A stretch of 64,000 bases of DNA, taken from assembly GCF_017591425.1 (NCBI RefSeq), contig NW_024465751.1, positions 8,556,001 through 8,620,000 on the forward strand, in the 5' to 3' direction. The notes beneath the pieces are model-generated. The model was not told the origin of the DNA. It was given only the letters and a program-made list of their open reading frames with translations, and did no database searches. The position numbers and the translations under genes were made by a program. Shown here one piece after another: positions 12,596 to 24,350 of the stretch. The DNA is from Ochotona curzoniae (lineage: Eukaryota; Chordata; Mammalia; Lagomorpha; Ochotonidae). Positions within the stretch are counted from its first letter, which is position 1. Each line of letters opens with the position of its first letter.

Positions 12596-14142
12596 TTGAC
12601 TTCCAAGTTTCTAGATGTGGATAATCAGTCAGTGTTGGATGAACCCAGAGAATGTTTAACTTGTAAAAACAACTGGGCAAAGTTAAGAGCAGTGGATGCA
12701 GTAAACTGGGTGTGAGGGTGAAGCCCTTCCTGAGCCAGGGCCAATTACCTGTTCCTGAGCCTCATTTTCCCATGGCTCAAAGGAGAGTGTTCAATGCCTG
12801 TTCTACCCACTGCCTTCCCAAGGCTGGTCAGAAAGCCCTTTATCCTGTGTGAAGTCCCTCAGCCATGGGAGGGTATGTTCTCAGTGACGACTGTGGAGTT
12901 GGTTTGGATTGCCAGGTGCCCATGCACCTGCTAGGTGGTTGGTGAGGCAGGCAGTGATGTGCTGCCTTATTCCCTTTTTGGTGGCAGGGACTGTCTGAAA
13001 TGGTAAGTGAAATACAGCAGCTGAAAAAGCCAGCAGAGAGGAGAGAGGCAAATGAGATAGATTTAGTGAATAGGGAAGGAGGGGAGGGAGTGAGGAAGGG
13101 ACCTGGTTCGTGGGGCACATATTTTTTGTAAAGATAAAACAACAGAACCAGATGATTTGTTGTGGTTGTGGGTGCTGGGTGACTGTCCCACCGTGACCAT
13201 AGCTGCCCGTTGGAGCTGTGTACAGTGTTGGAGACAGATGCTCCGGGTGTGCCCTGTCCAGTAGGGCTGGTGGGATGAACTCAATTTTTTATTCTGTTGC
13301 ATTGGAATTTGCATAACCTTACAAGGCTGTGGCTCCCCTGTTGGACAGCTCAGGGTGGGCCAAGGAATGCTTGCTGGCTGAGACCTTAAAACAAACGGAA
13401 TGACTTTGAAGATTGCCTGAGTTGATTCTTTGTATGACAGCAATTGGCAACGGTCAATTGAGAAAACGGTCTGGGCATCCCACCTAACGCTGCAGGAAGG
13501 AGGAAAAGCTTGAAGCCCCTGGCTACTTCCAGGTGTTAGAGTTGCAAACGGAGCACTTCTCCATGCGAAGGTTGAGGAGGGAGCCCTTTTGTGGATCAGT
13601 CTGCCTGTTCATGGGCATATTTATTGCTAGTGCACTTGGGCAAGTGGGTGCGAGTGGGCGGGCCAGGAAGCAAGCATTGATTATCCCCAAGGCTGTCATC
13701 ACTTGATGGACAGGGGTAATTAGTGGATTAGGCAAGCCCCAATCAGAGAATAAAAGCCCGGGCATGGTATTTATGATAGATGGGCTTAGCTCAGCCTTTC
13801 ATCTGAGGATCTTAGGAGCCCTTCATCTTACAGGATGGGGTGGAGAAGGGTAGTTTGGGGGATGAAGCTGTGACAGGCATTCACGGGCCTGTCCATCATC
13901 CTCTACGCCCACTTCTGCAAGCTGAGTGGATTCCTGCCCTGTGCCTGAAGAAGCAAGCGGTCTAAAGTTGCTCTAAGGCAGAAGGCGCCAGATTCTTCTT
14001 GAAGCTTCTTTGCTTTTTGTTTCCCTGAAGTCTGAGCTTCACAGAGGCTGTGCACAGAGGGGTGCAGTCGGTGGCGTCCCTCATCCTCACGCTGTAGACT
14101 TGGGAAGGGGGTTTGGTGGCTAGGGTGGTAATCGCAGCTCTG
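12596..14142. other. Intronic sequence with candidate enhancer
   Basis: A decayed sense MIR-like piece lies near 12725-12830 and a motif-dense block at 13600-13810 is listed separately. No gene recognised. Confidence 0.55.
13600..13810. promoter_or_regulatory. Candidate enhancer or cryptic promoter block
   Basis: Dense motifs in non-repeat sequence: GC box GGGCGGG at 13656-13662, CTGTCATCA (TGIF/MEIS-type) at 13692-13700, TAATTAG at 13717-13723, OTX-type GGATTA at 13725-13730, and a TATA-like AATAAAAG at 13749-13756. Conservation was not tested; this is motif inference only. Confidence 0.3.
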
Positions 14143-14424
14143 GACTAGGCTTTGTGCCGCAGGTTGAGCTGCTGCTGGGGATACCGTATTCCATATTGGA
14201 GTGCCCAGTTGGAGTCCCAGTTGCTTCATACTTGTCAGCCATTTTCCTGCTAATACACCCAAGTGCTTGGGTTCTGCCATCCACGTACAGGTGGAGTTCC
14301 TGGTTCCTGGCTTCAGCCAGACCCAGTCCTGTGGCAGGGAGTGAGGTGGGCAATGGAAAATTGCGTGCCTGCTTCCCTCCCTCCTTCTCACTTATACTTG
14401 TAAAAACATAAGTATTTTTAAAGA
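14143..14424 (+). mobile_element. CSINE-related SINE, old, sense
   Basis: Head 'ctaggctttgtgccgcaggttgagctgctgc', B-box region 'ttggagtcccagttgc', 'cccaagtgcttgggttctgcc', 'gagttcctggttcctggcttc', ending in an A/T-rich tail. It overlaps a 162-residue minus-strand open frame, which is therefore not a gene. Confidence 0.8.
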
Positions 14425-14945
14425 CTAGATCAGCTCTAGTTTCTGTAGGGTTTCTTTCTGCACACAGAATTTTTCAACTTCTCTTTTCTTTTGCTGGTAA
14501 GAGAGCATCCTGGCCATTTCTAGAGGGCTTAATAGTCCTCACCTTCCCCCATCCACCTGCCTCTGCAGCTGTAAGCAGACGTTGTGTGTTTGGCTATTTG
14601 CTCTAGTTCTCTGGGACTCTTGCAGGACCCAGACCTGACGTGGGCCCCAAATCTCCTGTCTGTGCCCCTTGTCACAGCCCCATGGCTGGACCAGGACAGG
14701 AGACTGGAACTGTTGGGCTGCTCTGCCTCTCAGAATCTGAAAACACCTGGGTTACAAAGTCAGCCACATCTGGCCTCATTTCAATCTGAATTTCCTCCCT
14801 ACAACTTCTTGGGGCCGCAGTGTGCTCAGCACCTGCCTCGGAGGCTGTTGTGAGCGTGCCACAAGGCTGCCCATCAGGCTGTGCCCTCACGCTGTGGCTT
14901 GTGACTGGCAGCAGCTGCAACAGCAGCACTGATAAGGCATATGAC

Positions 14946-15232
14946 AGGGTGGGCGTTTGATGAGTCAGTTAAGACACCACTTGGGCTGCCCATATCCTGT
15001 ATCAGAGTCCCTGAGTTAGAGTCCTGGCTATACTTCCAACTGTGTGCTAATGTGCACTGTGGGAGACAGCAGGTGATGGCTCAAGGAAATGGGCCCCTGC
15101 CATCTCAGTGGGACATCTGCATTAAGTTTCTGGCTCTTAACTTTGGCTTGGTCCAGTCCTGGCTGCAGATGGAAGCTCTGTTAGTTTGTCTCTTTGCCTG
15201 TCAAATAAAATAAACAAAACTTAAAGTAAATA
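14946..15232 (+). mobile_element. CSINE-related SINE, old, sense
   Basis: 'gtcagttaagacaccacttgggctgcccatatcctgtatcagagtcc', 'gtcctggct', 'tctttgcctgtcaaataaaataaac'. tRNA-like head, pyrimidine stretch and A-rich tail are all present. Confidence 0.8.
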
Positions 15233-18200
15233 AGGAAACACACAACATCCCAGGCCTCACCACAGATGGGTAAGTCATGAAAGGCATTTTGCATGCTATG
15301 CAGGGGATGGGTGTGTAAGCGGAAATTTGAGAGAGGCCAGTAGGTACACCTGGTATCTAGCAGTCATTTAGAAAGCTGGTACTTGATGATGATGATGATA
15401 TTGACAGCTGAGACATGGGGCCTCTGAGGGCGAAAAGGGGACCTGGGGATATTACCTGTCCTTGCAGCAATGAGTCTGGCACCTTCTGGCCAGGACGCAG
15501 GCCTTTGAGCTGGAACCCAGCAGTTCATCCCAATTTTACTCTCTTCCTGTGGGAGTACTCCCAGCCCTATGGCTCTTCTCCCATTGCTGCCGTCCCACCC
15601 CCACAGTTCCTTGTGGGCAGGGTGGTGTCCAGTTCCCTCAGCTGTTCCCCAGCTCTCCTGGTCAGGGGGGCCAGGCTGGGAAAGGCAGTTGATGCATTAT
15701 TTACAACACTCCGTTAAACCAGCATGATGAGTTACACACAGTTTATTCTGCTGCAGCGTGTGTGGGATGCCATCCTGGGCCTCTGTTTAATACAAAACAA
15801 AACAAAGCCAAACAGAACCCCCAGCCAGTATGGCTGTTGGCTGACTGGTGCCCTGGGGTGGGCCAGTGGCTTGCACTGGCCTCTAGCTCTGGGGGCATGG
15901 TCAGTGGGGGGAGGGGGAAGAAGAGGAGAGGGCTCATTTGCATCTGAGAGTGGGGAGGACCCTTGAGGGGTTGGAGGAGACCTGGGGGGGAGGTTTCCTT
16001 GGGAGTGTGACTTCAGTCTTTGACTCTCCCCCACATGGACCAGGCTGCTGCCCAGTGGGAGCCTTCAGCCAGTGTCCCTGTCACCTGGCTGCTTGGGGAT
16101 GTATGCTTCTTGCTGAGTGCAAGCCACCTGGTCTTTCCGTGCTATTGCATTTATGGGGCACTGTGGGACCATGCCCTTGAAAGCTGTCTGGGGCCTCCAT
16201 GTCCACCCTGCTCACTTCTGGTTCCTCCTTGGGGTAGATTCCCCATGACAGTGTCCCCAGAAGAGTCGCTCAGGGACTGCTTCCCTGTCCTACCAGAAGT
16301 GACTGTCCTTTCTGTCCATGTCCCAGTGGTCTGGAAGGGAGGGCCTCAGGCTCTGCAGATGGCGGGTCACATGCTATGACAAATAGGGATGTTTGTGCAG
16401 TCAGGTGGGCAGGAGGGAGAGCATCAGCAATGCTCTGGAAGAGGTGAAATTTGAGCTGGTTGTTGAGGGCTGAGTGAGAGTTTCTGAGACTGCTGGTAGG
16501 CCTGGAGAAAAGACTGCTGTGGGGAGGGAGGAGAGATGGGTGTGTCAGCCCCCTTGGTGGCTGCAGAGGTGTCTTCGGAGGAGTGCCATGTTTTGCTGTA
16601 GAAAGTGGTGCTGCCAACAGACAGGTTTTCTTCTTGTGTTGTTTTGGGGTTTTTTTTTTTTTATACCCTTTTCTTCCAAAGCTGGTGTGATCTGAATTCT
16701 CTGTTCAGCACATTGTCCAGAGTTCCAAAAATTTCACTTTCCCCCCTAAAGAAACTCCAGGGTTTCTGGGGCTGAGGGAGTCCATTTCCCTTTGCCATGT
16801 GGCTTTGGACTTGAACCCTGGCGCCTGGCGGGAGTTTTGCTTTTTTCAGTTTGGGTCCATCGAGGAAGTTGTGAAGTGATCATGTGTTCACTGGTGAGCT
16901 CTTTGGTGGGGTCTGTGTGGAAAACCTCGCGTTCCTGGAGACCTCAGGAAGGAGTTCAGCAACCCTTGCCTGGCTGCAGATTAGAATATTAAGGAATAGC
17001 TTTTCCGAAGAATGCTAAGCTCTTCCAGTGTCTTAATTGCAAGTCTGGAAACTTGAGTTGGGTCTCTTTTACTAAGCCTGAGTGGCCAGAAACTGGGCTT
17101 TTTCTGTTACATTTTAATCTGTCTGCTTTATTACTTTTCCCCTGCTTTCTCACTTCCTCCAAGCTTTGAGCATTTTTGTAGTAGGACAATTTTTAGGTGG
17201 GTAGAAACTTTTCTTTCCTTTGAAAGAAACAAATAAAATCTGAAATAGTCCCACATCACTTTGCTTAAGTTTAAACAACATTAACTGCACCCCCCCTTCC
17301 CAGTTCTCAACAAGGAGGTTTTTGTCTCTCTTCTCTTCTTAAAAGTTGATTTTTTTTTTGAAGAATCTATTAAATTATACATTACCTAAACCAGGTGGGC
17401 CTGCCACTCTTTGATAGGCTGTCAAGTATCATTAAGGAGGAGGGAGCTGCCTTTGGCAGCCTCGGGCTGAGTGGGTGTTCGTGGGTGGGGAGCCGCACAC
17501 TGTACCCCTCAACTGCTGAGGAGATCCTCCTCTTGTTGCTAATTTGGCAAAGAATGAAACGAGGCTGAAGGCGGGGGCAGAGAAATGGTTCTGAAAGTGG
17601 TTTAACTGTGGTTTCCAGCACGTTCAGCTTGGGGGTGAGTGCAGCCCTCGTCCGTTGGTTTGGTTTGACGCCGCACACCCAGCCGTCTCGGCCCAGGCCT
17701 GCCTTTGCTGTGCTTAGCACATCACTGACTGTGGAGTGCTTCCCACGTGGGCTGACCTGAACCTGGCGCTAGTGAGGAAGGAGGGCTCCCAGCCTGGCTG
17801 AGAGTGGTCTGACTGGTAGGCTTTTCAGCATCTCTTCGCCCGTAAATGTCTTGAATGAGGTTGGTGGAAGGAGGCCATCAAGGCTGGAATCTAAGAGGGC
17901 CAGTGTTTAGTAGCACTTCCTGTGTCCTGGGAACTGCATCAAGCACTTTCTCTGCAAGAGAGCTCATTGATTTCTCACACCAGTCTGAGTAGTGACTTAG
18001 GTCTGCTCACTCGCCCTGGGCCATGGGGCTCAGGGAAAAGCTAAGGTTCCATGGAGGAGGTTCCATATGTGTTCCCCTTTGTTCTCGGTGGTCAGTAATG
18101 GGTGTTGTAATGCTGAAGGAATTGCTCTCATTACCTTAGGGAAGCCAGCCCTTCAAGGTTGAGGGTGTCCCCCACTGTATCCCTGGTCACTTTGGGTAGA

Positions 18201-18269
18201 ACACGGGCCTCTGGGCTCCCTGCCCAGGCCACTGTGTCATGTTCTCATTGGCCGTGCCTCTCTCTTAGT
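15233..18269. other. Mostly unique intronic sequence
   Basis: A (GAT)5 run lies at 15385-15399. An L2-like antisense scrap is possible at 16380-16480, and a weak antisense MIR-like stretch at 17905-18060. A CACGTG E-box is at about 17743. No gene recognised. Confidence 0.55.
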
Positions 18270-18530
18270 GGGTACTAGTTCATGTCCTGGTAGCCCCACT
18301 TCCATCCAGCTCCCTGCCTGTGGCCTGGGAAGGCAGTAGAGGATAGCCCAAAGCCTTGGGACCCTGTACCCATGTGGGAGACGCAGCAGAGGCTCCTGGC
18401 TCCTGGCTTCAGATCAGCTCAGCTCTGGTCATTACAGTTGCTTGGGGCATGAATCATTGGAGGAAAAATTTTTCTCTCTGTCTCTCCTCCTCTCTGTATA
18501 TCTGCCTTTCCAATAAAAAGAGAAGGGATA
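18270..18530 (+). mobile_element. CSINE, 5' truncated, sense
   Basis: Starts within the B-box region, then 'ccacttccatccagctccctgcctgtggcctggg', 'ccttgggaccctgtacccatgtgggaga', 'ctctgtctctcctcctctctgtatatctgcctttccaataaaaag'. The tRNA-like head is missing. Confidence 0.93.
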
Positions 18531-18623
18531 GCCTCACAAGGCTGTCATTTATCAGCTGAAACTTTGTGCTTTGAAGCGAGTTGACAAATGTCTGTCCCAT
18601 AGGCTGTATAAGGCGCTCTCTCT

Positions 18624-18937
18624 CTTTTAATGGAAAGGCAGATATATAGAGAGGAGGAGAGACAGAGAGGAAGAGCTTCCATTTGATGGTTTACTCCCCA
18701 AGCAGCCGCAATGATTAGAGCTGAGCCAATTTGAAGCCAGGGGCCAGGAGCTTCTTCCGGGTCTCCCACACGGGTGCAGGGTCCCAGGGCTTTGGGCTGT
18801 GCTTGACTGCTTGTGGCCTGGGAAAGCAGGAAGCTGAATGGGAAGTGGGACCACCAGGATTAGAATAAGTGCCCAAATGGGATCCTAGCATGGTCAAGGC
18901 AAGGAGTTAGCTGCTAAGCTATCATGCCAGGCCCACC
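18624..18937 (-). mobile_element. CSINE, full length
   Basis: 'tttaatggaaaggcagatatatagagaggaggagagacagagagg' through 'gctgctaagctatcatgccaggccc'. Lies tail to tail with the copy ending at 18530, forming an inverted pair. Confidence 0.93.
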
Positions 18938-19843
18938 CTGTGTCTTTAGTTACTTGGATGTGAATGTCATGATTATGCCTTTTTGGACTTGATTTAAAAA
19001 AAAAAATGGGTGACCTAATCTTGGCAGGCCTGGATTGGCAGCCCAGGCTCTTGAGAGGACTCATTTCATAATGTCAGTTAGTATATTCGTGTAGTTCTGC
19101 TGTTAAGTTGAAGCACTGCCTTTGCACAAATATAGGCCGGCTGCTGTGTGATGCAAAGACCTGGCCTGAGTGTCTGTTGTCTCCAGGTGGGGATGGCTCC
19201 CAAAGGGCCTCCACTAGCATGATGAGCCAGGCTCCCTGCCCTAGCACAGCGAAGCATCCTGTGGGAACACATGCTTGTTCAGAGGACTAAATGCAGAGAT
19301 CTACACATGGCAGGCAGTCGCAAATGCAAAGATGCAGAACTGGTAGATAGCATCTAGTCGTATGTGTGAGACCGACTGTAGGGTTTGGGTCAGTTGTGAA
19401 TTTATGGAATTATTGTTGCCAAGATCTCTAATTTGATCTCAAAATTATTTTTAATTTTTATTGTTTTCATTAAAATGATAGCCGACTGTTATCAGACAAA
19501 GCAAAACAAACCACACAAGTGTTGTCAGGGACGAAGGTACAAAGACCAAAGTGGCACGTCGGTTGACCTCTTAGTTTTTGGAAGTGGCCTGTTGATATGA
19601 GATGTAGCCAGTATTTTGGGTATCTCTGCACACTTCCTGAGGCAATTGACAGCCAGAGAAATGTGTACATGGGTGATCTTAACAAGTGTTTTTTGGTATG
19701 CGTGCCAGTTTCAAAATAAAAATATGTTTAGTTGTGCTTTCACTTAATCAAAGAAAATTAAATAGAAGTAATACTGAAGGCACTGTTGAACTTCAGCTGT
19801 TTCTTTTCATTAAAAGATAAAGTTCTCCAATGATCCTGTAAAG

Positions 19844-20071
19844 CAATGGTTTCTTAACTGGGGGGTTGGTTTTTGTCCCCCCCCCCCAACATCTGGCAGG
19901 ACTTGGAGACATTTTTGGTTGCCCCAACTAGTAGGGATAGATGCCACTGGTGCGCTGTGGGTAGGGGCCAGAGGTGATGCTAGATAGCCTGGAATGCCAC
20001 AGGATATTTAGCTGCCACCCCCATGAACTATCTAGCCCAAAACATCATTGGGGTGAGGTTGAGAAATTGTT
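19844..20071 (+). mobile_element. MER5A-like hAT DNA transposon
   Basis: 'caatggtttcttaactgg', 'gacttggagacatttttggttgcc', 'ggtgatgctagatagcctggaatgccacagg', 'gaggttgagaaattgttg' follow MER5A order. A C11 run sits near the left end. Confidence 0.8.
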
Positions 20072-20307
20072 GTAAAAGAGATGATGAGAACCATTACAGA
20101 GGCGATCCTGTGTTTTTGTTCAGCTGTGCTTGAAACCGTTTCCTTGTTTCTATAAGGAAAGCTGACATGATTAACCTCATTATGGTTTCCTTCTCTCCTC
20201 ATCAACAAAATTAAAAGATGGCACGTGATATTTTTACTTTATCAAGGCTCATAATATTTACATTCTGTTCTGTTAACCATAACCACCAGGTGTTTGGTCA
20301 TAGATCT

Positions 20308-20317
20308 CTATTTATAA
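20308..20317 (+). promoter_or_regulatory. MEF2-type box
   Basis: CTATTTATAA, a full match to the MEF2 consensus CTA(A/T)4TA(A/G), about 0.94 kb upstream of the first exon. Function is inference. Confidence 0.35.
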
Positions 20318-21247
20318 TGATTCATTGCCACACACCATGTCGCTAACCATGGTTTCCCCTTTCCTGGGCTTCTTTTGAGTCACCTCTTGGTGGCTTGGCT
20401 ATTTGATCTTGACACATTTAATGTGCATAGGAAGGGAGGTGTCAGCCTAGCTCTGGTTTGCCCTGGTTAGAATTGCACCTGCAGTTTTGAGTATGTGCCT
20501 GTGCCATAGGAGAGGAGGGAGATGCTGTAGGGGCATACAGATCCCATGGAAAGATGGGAGAGATGGAAATAGGACTTTGAAAAGTCATCCATACCCAAAT
20601 GAGGTTATTGATCTCAACCCTGACGGCTGCCAGAAGGTTGGCACTGTAGAGCTACAAGGTTAAAGCCGGGGCTTTGTGAGCATCAAGGACAGGGTGGTAA
20701 TGCAGCTGTCTTGGCAGGTTGATAGCTCCTTGTCAGCTGAAGTGTGCTGGAGGACCACCTGTTGTTATAATGTGCATTGATGCTGGGTGTTTGCCAGCAG
20801 CTGAAGGGCTATATTTAGACAACTTTCCAACCTTGAGATTCTGATAGTCTGCTTATGCTGCCCGGTAGCCACCTGTCCTGGGGAGGAGCCTCAGTGGGTC
20901 TGGATCCCTCCTCCTTGCTGTTTGGGAGTAAGTGACAAACAACCCCAACCATTTTGCATGAAGAAATTATTTAGGATTGAGCCTTAAATGTTCTGAACAT
21001 CTTAAGTTTGGACCTGCCACCTGTCAAGTCAAAGAACTGGATGTTAAAGCTTGCCAGACTCCATTCCAGTCCATGAATGGAGTGTTTACAAGTTGACAGA
21101 GACTAAATGCATTCTAAAGCCATCACTGTGCCAGTGTGTGTGTAAGCTGGGCAGCGTACCGTAGACACCGCATACGCTGATTGTTTAGGTGTTCTGTTAA
21201 TGTCCCAATCAGAGGTCTGTTACAGCATGGCTTACTGATGTCTTTGT

Positions 21248-21257
21248 TTCGTTGTAG
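21248..21257 (+). promoter_or_regulatory. MTSS1: Splice acceptor of first MTSS1 exon
   Basis: A T-rich tract (tttgtttcgttgtag) ends in AG directly before the GGG codon. Branch-point candidate ctgAt lies 20 nt upstream of the exon. Confidence 0.9.
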
Positions 21258-21319
21258 GGGAGCTATCCGGTTTGGGAAGATTTCATAAACAAGGCTGGAA
21301 AGCTGCAGTCTCAGCTTCG
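21258..21319 (+). CDS. MTSS1: MTSS1 coding exon (I-BAR helix 1, first part)
   Basis: A 62-nt internal exon. It reads in phase 0 from GGG and encodes GSYPVWEDFINKAGKLQ followed by SQL, ending on two bases (CG) of a split Arg codon. This matches human MTSS1 as I recall it, about residues 25-45. The paralogue MTSS2 has SSYPIWEDFNSKATKL here, so the match is specific. The acceptor is TTGTAG at 21252-21257, after a T-rich tract, with a plausible branch point (ctgAt, A at 21238). The donor is CG|GTAAGT from 21320. MTSS1 is a cytoplasmic actin regulator: its N-terminal I-BAR dimer binds PI(4,5)P2-rich membrane and promotes negative curvature, and its C-terminal WH2 motif binds G-actin. No frameshift or stop is present. 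The exon joins in frame to the one at 24277, restoring Arg45. It is too short to be found as an open frame; recognition rests on the peptide and splice sites. Confidence 0.97.
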
Positions 21320-21552
21320 GTAAGTAGAAGCCTGTGTTCCAAAAGGAAGGGCAGCATCCTTAGGGATGCACTGGGATCGGGTAAGGTGCAGGCTGCAGCT
21401 CATTTGGCAAGCTAAGAGAGAAGCATGTGACTTGAGCATTATCACTGACCAACTGTGTCCTGGCTCCTGGTAAAGTTGCTCTCCTAGCTGTTTCACCTTT
21501 CTGCAGGAGTTTTGAATCAATTACGGTATTCCAAGTCTGTAAGGTAGCAGTG

Positions 21553-21785
21553 GGTAGCATTTATGTAATGCACACTTGGTACCAGTTGTGTATCCACTTG
21601 TTTAAATCTCACAACTTCAGGAGGTGAGTATAGTTTTTAGTCCCATTTTATTGATGGGAAAATTGAGGCACAGATACATGACATCACGTATCTATAGTCC
21701 TACAGCTAGTAAGTGACCAAATGACCTTAAGTAGACTGGCTCCTGTGCCTGAGTTCTTGTCCATCCTGTTTATTGACTCCCTGTT
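21553..21785 (-). mobile_element. MIR, antisense, well preserved
   Basis: 'tagcatttatgtaatgcacac', 'cccattttattgatgggaaaattgaggcacagatac', 'cctacagctagtaagtgaccaaatgacc'. The best preserved MIR of the window. Confidence 0.88.
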
Positions 21786-23240
21786 TAGAGAGTTTAACCT
21801 GGTATTAAAGGTTTTGTAAGTCCATCTACCCGAAGGGCCTGGGGGAATTCTGTCTGCAGAGTCTCGTGTAGATTGGTGGTGACTGGGCTGGAGGAGACTG
21901 ACTGCAGGTGGGTGAGGGTTTGCTCTCTGGGCAGGTGGTGAAGTCCCAGCACTGGATTGTGCACCTGGCTGCACACCTGTACATTGGCGAACATCACTGA
22001 CTCCTAATTTTAAGATGGTCAGTTGGATGGTGTGCAACTCATGTGTCAAGAATGCTGCTTCAGAAACAAACCAGATTCCTTAGAAGCTGTTGCTGCTTGG
22101 CCTGCGCTGTACAGAGATCACTGGATATGAAATTCTGAAGTGTGGCCCGTGCTGGCTGGAGCATTAGAAGTCATTTTCCTGGTAACCCCCATCCAGTTTA
22201 TTTTGGAGGATGGCATTCATGGGTGTGCACGGATGAGGATAGTGGGAGATAAGGGCCAGTGGTGTTCTGGATAAGCAGGTGTATGCGTGACAGAGATGAT
22301 AGGGATGATCTGACCTCCTTGGGACTCTGTCCAGGAACACCAGTGGTTATTGCCCTGAGCCTTGGCGGCAGGAATGGCGGTGACTTCCCTCCTTTTCTTC
22401 AGCTTTGCAGGGGCCAGTATTTCTGAAACCAGGGCTGGGCCTCCAGACTGATGTGAACTCTGTTGTCCATTAGAGCCAACTCAGCCAAGGCTGAGCCTCG
22501 GAGGCCTGTGTGAGCATTGCCCCATCTAGCTACACTTACTCCATTTTTGTTATCCGTGTATCAGATGGGTTCACCTCCATGTTGCGGGAGGTCTCCAATG
22601 GGAAAACCAACCCTTGCCACTATTTCCTCACTGTCTTACTTGGCCTCCTGTGATTGGCAGATTGTTAGGGTTGACCAAAGAGAATGATTCTCTTGTGCTC
22701 CACTGAAGGAGTGAGGGATCAAAGCAATGGACTCTCTGGCCAGCTTCAGCACATGAAATTAACTTTCATAGGAGGCTTATCCTCATTACACAAGGTCCAT
22801 TTTGTGTTTTCAACAGTGTTTCAGCTTTCTTAATTATTTTGTCCAAATGAGACATGACTTACAGCACAGAGGTCTGTTTCGTGTGACTTCATTGGCTGTA
22901 TTTGAGGAAGGATGAAGTGAGGACCACGGAGGAAATTGTGGCTGTTGGCGTGTTTCAGCTAAATCGCTCATTTGTGTGAAGCCGAGGCCTGCATTGCTGT
23001 GTGCCATCGGAGCAGGCCAGGATGTCTTATCACTACATTAGACAGTGAAATAGGACTGTCATTTAAAAGCTCTTACTGCCCCCAAATTTCCCACTGTCCT
23101 AGTTTGCTGTGGAATCTTGGTGAGTGTGTTATATGCAAGGCCCTTGGGCAGTTGGCTCATGAAATTTGGATGATTGGCACTGAAGTGAATGGGCATAAAT
23201 CCTGCCATTGTGTCAGATATTAATTGCAAATCAGAATGGG

Positions 23241-23250
23241 CTATTTATAA
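23241..23250 (+). promoter_or_regulatory. MEF2-type box in the complete intron
   Basis: CTATTTATAA, a second full MEF2 consensus match, in non-repeat sequence. Confidence 0.35.
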
Positions 23251-24276
23251 ATCCCAGCATGTTTGATTAAAGGGAACTTTTCCAGAGTTTGCATTTCATG
23301 TAAAGTCTTAAAAAAAAACATACACTTCTAAGTGTTCCTCCCCTTCCCCCGGATCCACCCCACTGTGTCTTTGTGTATGTCACTGTCTTAGAAACCTGAG
23401 TGGAATGTTTCTTGCTGTTCAGGAAAAACACCAGACCTCATTTGAGAGTTGGACCCTGAGGGCTGATGGCTCAGGTTTTTCCAGGGACCACTCCCAGTAT
23501 CCTCCAGGAGGCTTGTGACATGGCCACTGTGGCTTCTCTTCAAAGGTCATCCCAGTCCGAGGCCTGTCCCCTGCCCTCGCCCTCCATTTTGATTTTCTTG
23601 TCCTTACTCCTGTGTAGTTTGCCGCCTGGGGGATTCAGATAAGCTGCAAGTGCAGTTGTAAGGCCTCTGTCTGCTCGAGATTTATTTGAGACCCACTCTC
23701 TGCATGCACATAGGTCCCCTTCATGGGCTGATGTCTTAGGTTGTGACTCTAGAGCCACCAATAGACCACAGAGTGCTCAGGGCATTGGACAGTACTCGAG
23801 AGGATTAGGAATCTGCAGTGATGTTAGGGCCTCCGTTTTGCCATTCGCAAAATGTTTTGTGAACTTCATGATGTCATTTCATGATGGAACCATTAATCCA
23901 GTTCATGTGATTTTTTAAAATTCTGGTTCTACTCTCCAGTTAATCCTACCACCTGTGCCATTTGTATTTTGCAATGACTTATTTTTTTAAGGTTGAAAAA
24001 CCTGTGTTTCCTCCTTTGTAGGATTTTACCTGGTAGACATTTGATAATAGTTAGAACAAATAGGATAGGAAAAGCTACCAGCAGTTACCTACCAGCTGTT
24101 CAACACAAGGCAACAGCAGAGTGGGACCTTCTAGCCACTGGGTGTCTTTATACTATTGCCTTGTTTCTCCTAGCAGGTTCTTTTCTTTCTATAGTGGAGG
24201 ATTTTAGCTCTGGAGCAGGGATGAGTTTGCTAGTGTGAGACGTTGCTCATGCTTTTGTTATCTGCTTGCATTTCAG

Positions 24277-24350
24277 GACAACTGTAGTAGCGGCAGCTGC
24301 CTTCTTGGATGCCTTTCAGAAAGTGGCTGACATGGCCACCAACACACGTG
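24277..24350 (+). CDS. MTSS1: MTSS1 coding exon (I-BAR helix 1, continuation)
   Basis: A 74-nt internal exon. Its first base completes the split Arg codon, then it encodes TT followed by VVAAAAFLDAFQKVADMATN and TR, and ends on the first base of a Gly codon. This corresponds to about residues 45-70 of human MTSS1. MTSS2 reads TTVLAAVAF at the start, so this is MTSS1. The acceptor is TTTCAG at 24271-24276, preceded by a T-rich stretch with a possible branch point (gctcAtg, A at 24249). The donor is G|GTAAGC at 24351. The pattern of small and hydrophobic residues (AAAAFLDAF, then KVADMA) is that of the long amphipathic helix packing in the I-BAR dimer. The next exon must start in phase 1 and should encode a GTREIGSALTRM-like segment. 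I searched for that sequence to position 64000 and did not see it. Confidence 0.97.

Larger units (their letters stand above)
1..21257 (+). other. MTSS1: 3' part of MTSS1 upstream intron
   Basis: The exon at 21258 begins at about residue 25, so one coding exon (initiator Met to the Lys before GSYP) must lie upstream. I looked for its sequence in this interval and did not find it, so the interval is read as intron. A transcript from an unrecognised alternative promoter cannot be excluded. Confidence 0.85.
18938..21257. other. CSINE-free flank upstream of first exon
   Basis: Contains a MER5A-like transposon (19844-20071) and an MEF2-type box (20308-20317). The remainder looks unique. No gene recognised before the exon. 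Confidence 0.6.
21320..24276 (+). other. MTSS1: Complete MTSS1 intron between the two exons
   Basis: A 2,957-bp GT-AG intron splitting an Arg codon after its second base. It holds an antisense MIR at 21553-21785 and an MEF2-type box at 23241-23250. I see no CSINE copy in it. The rest is unique-looking sequence without a supportable gene. Confidence 0.93.

Noticed and set aside
13903..14391. 162-residue minus-strand open frame, the longest in the window
   Set aside because: More than half of it is an old SINE read backwards; no domain or homologue recognised.
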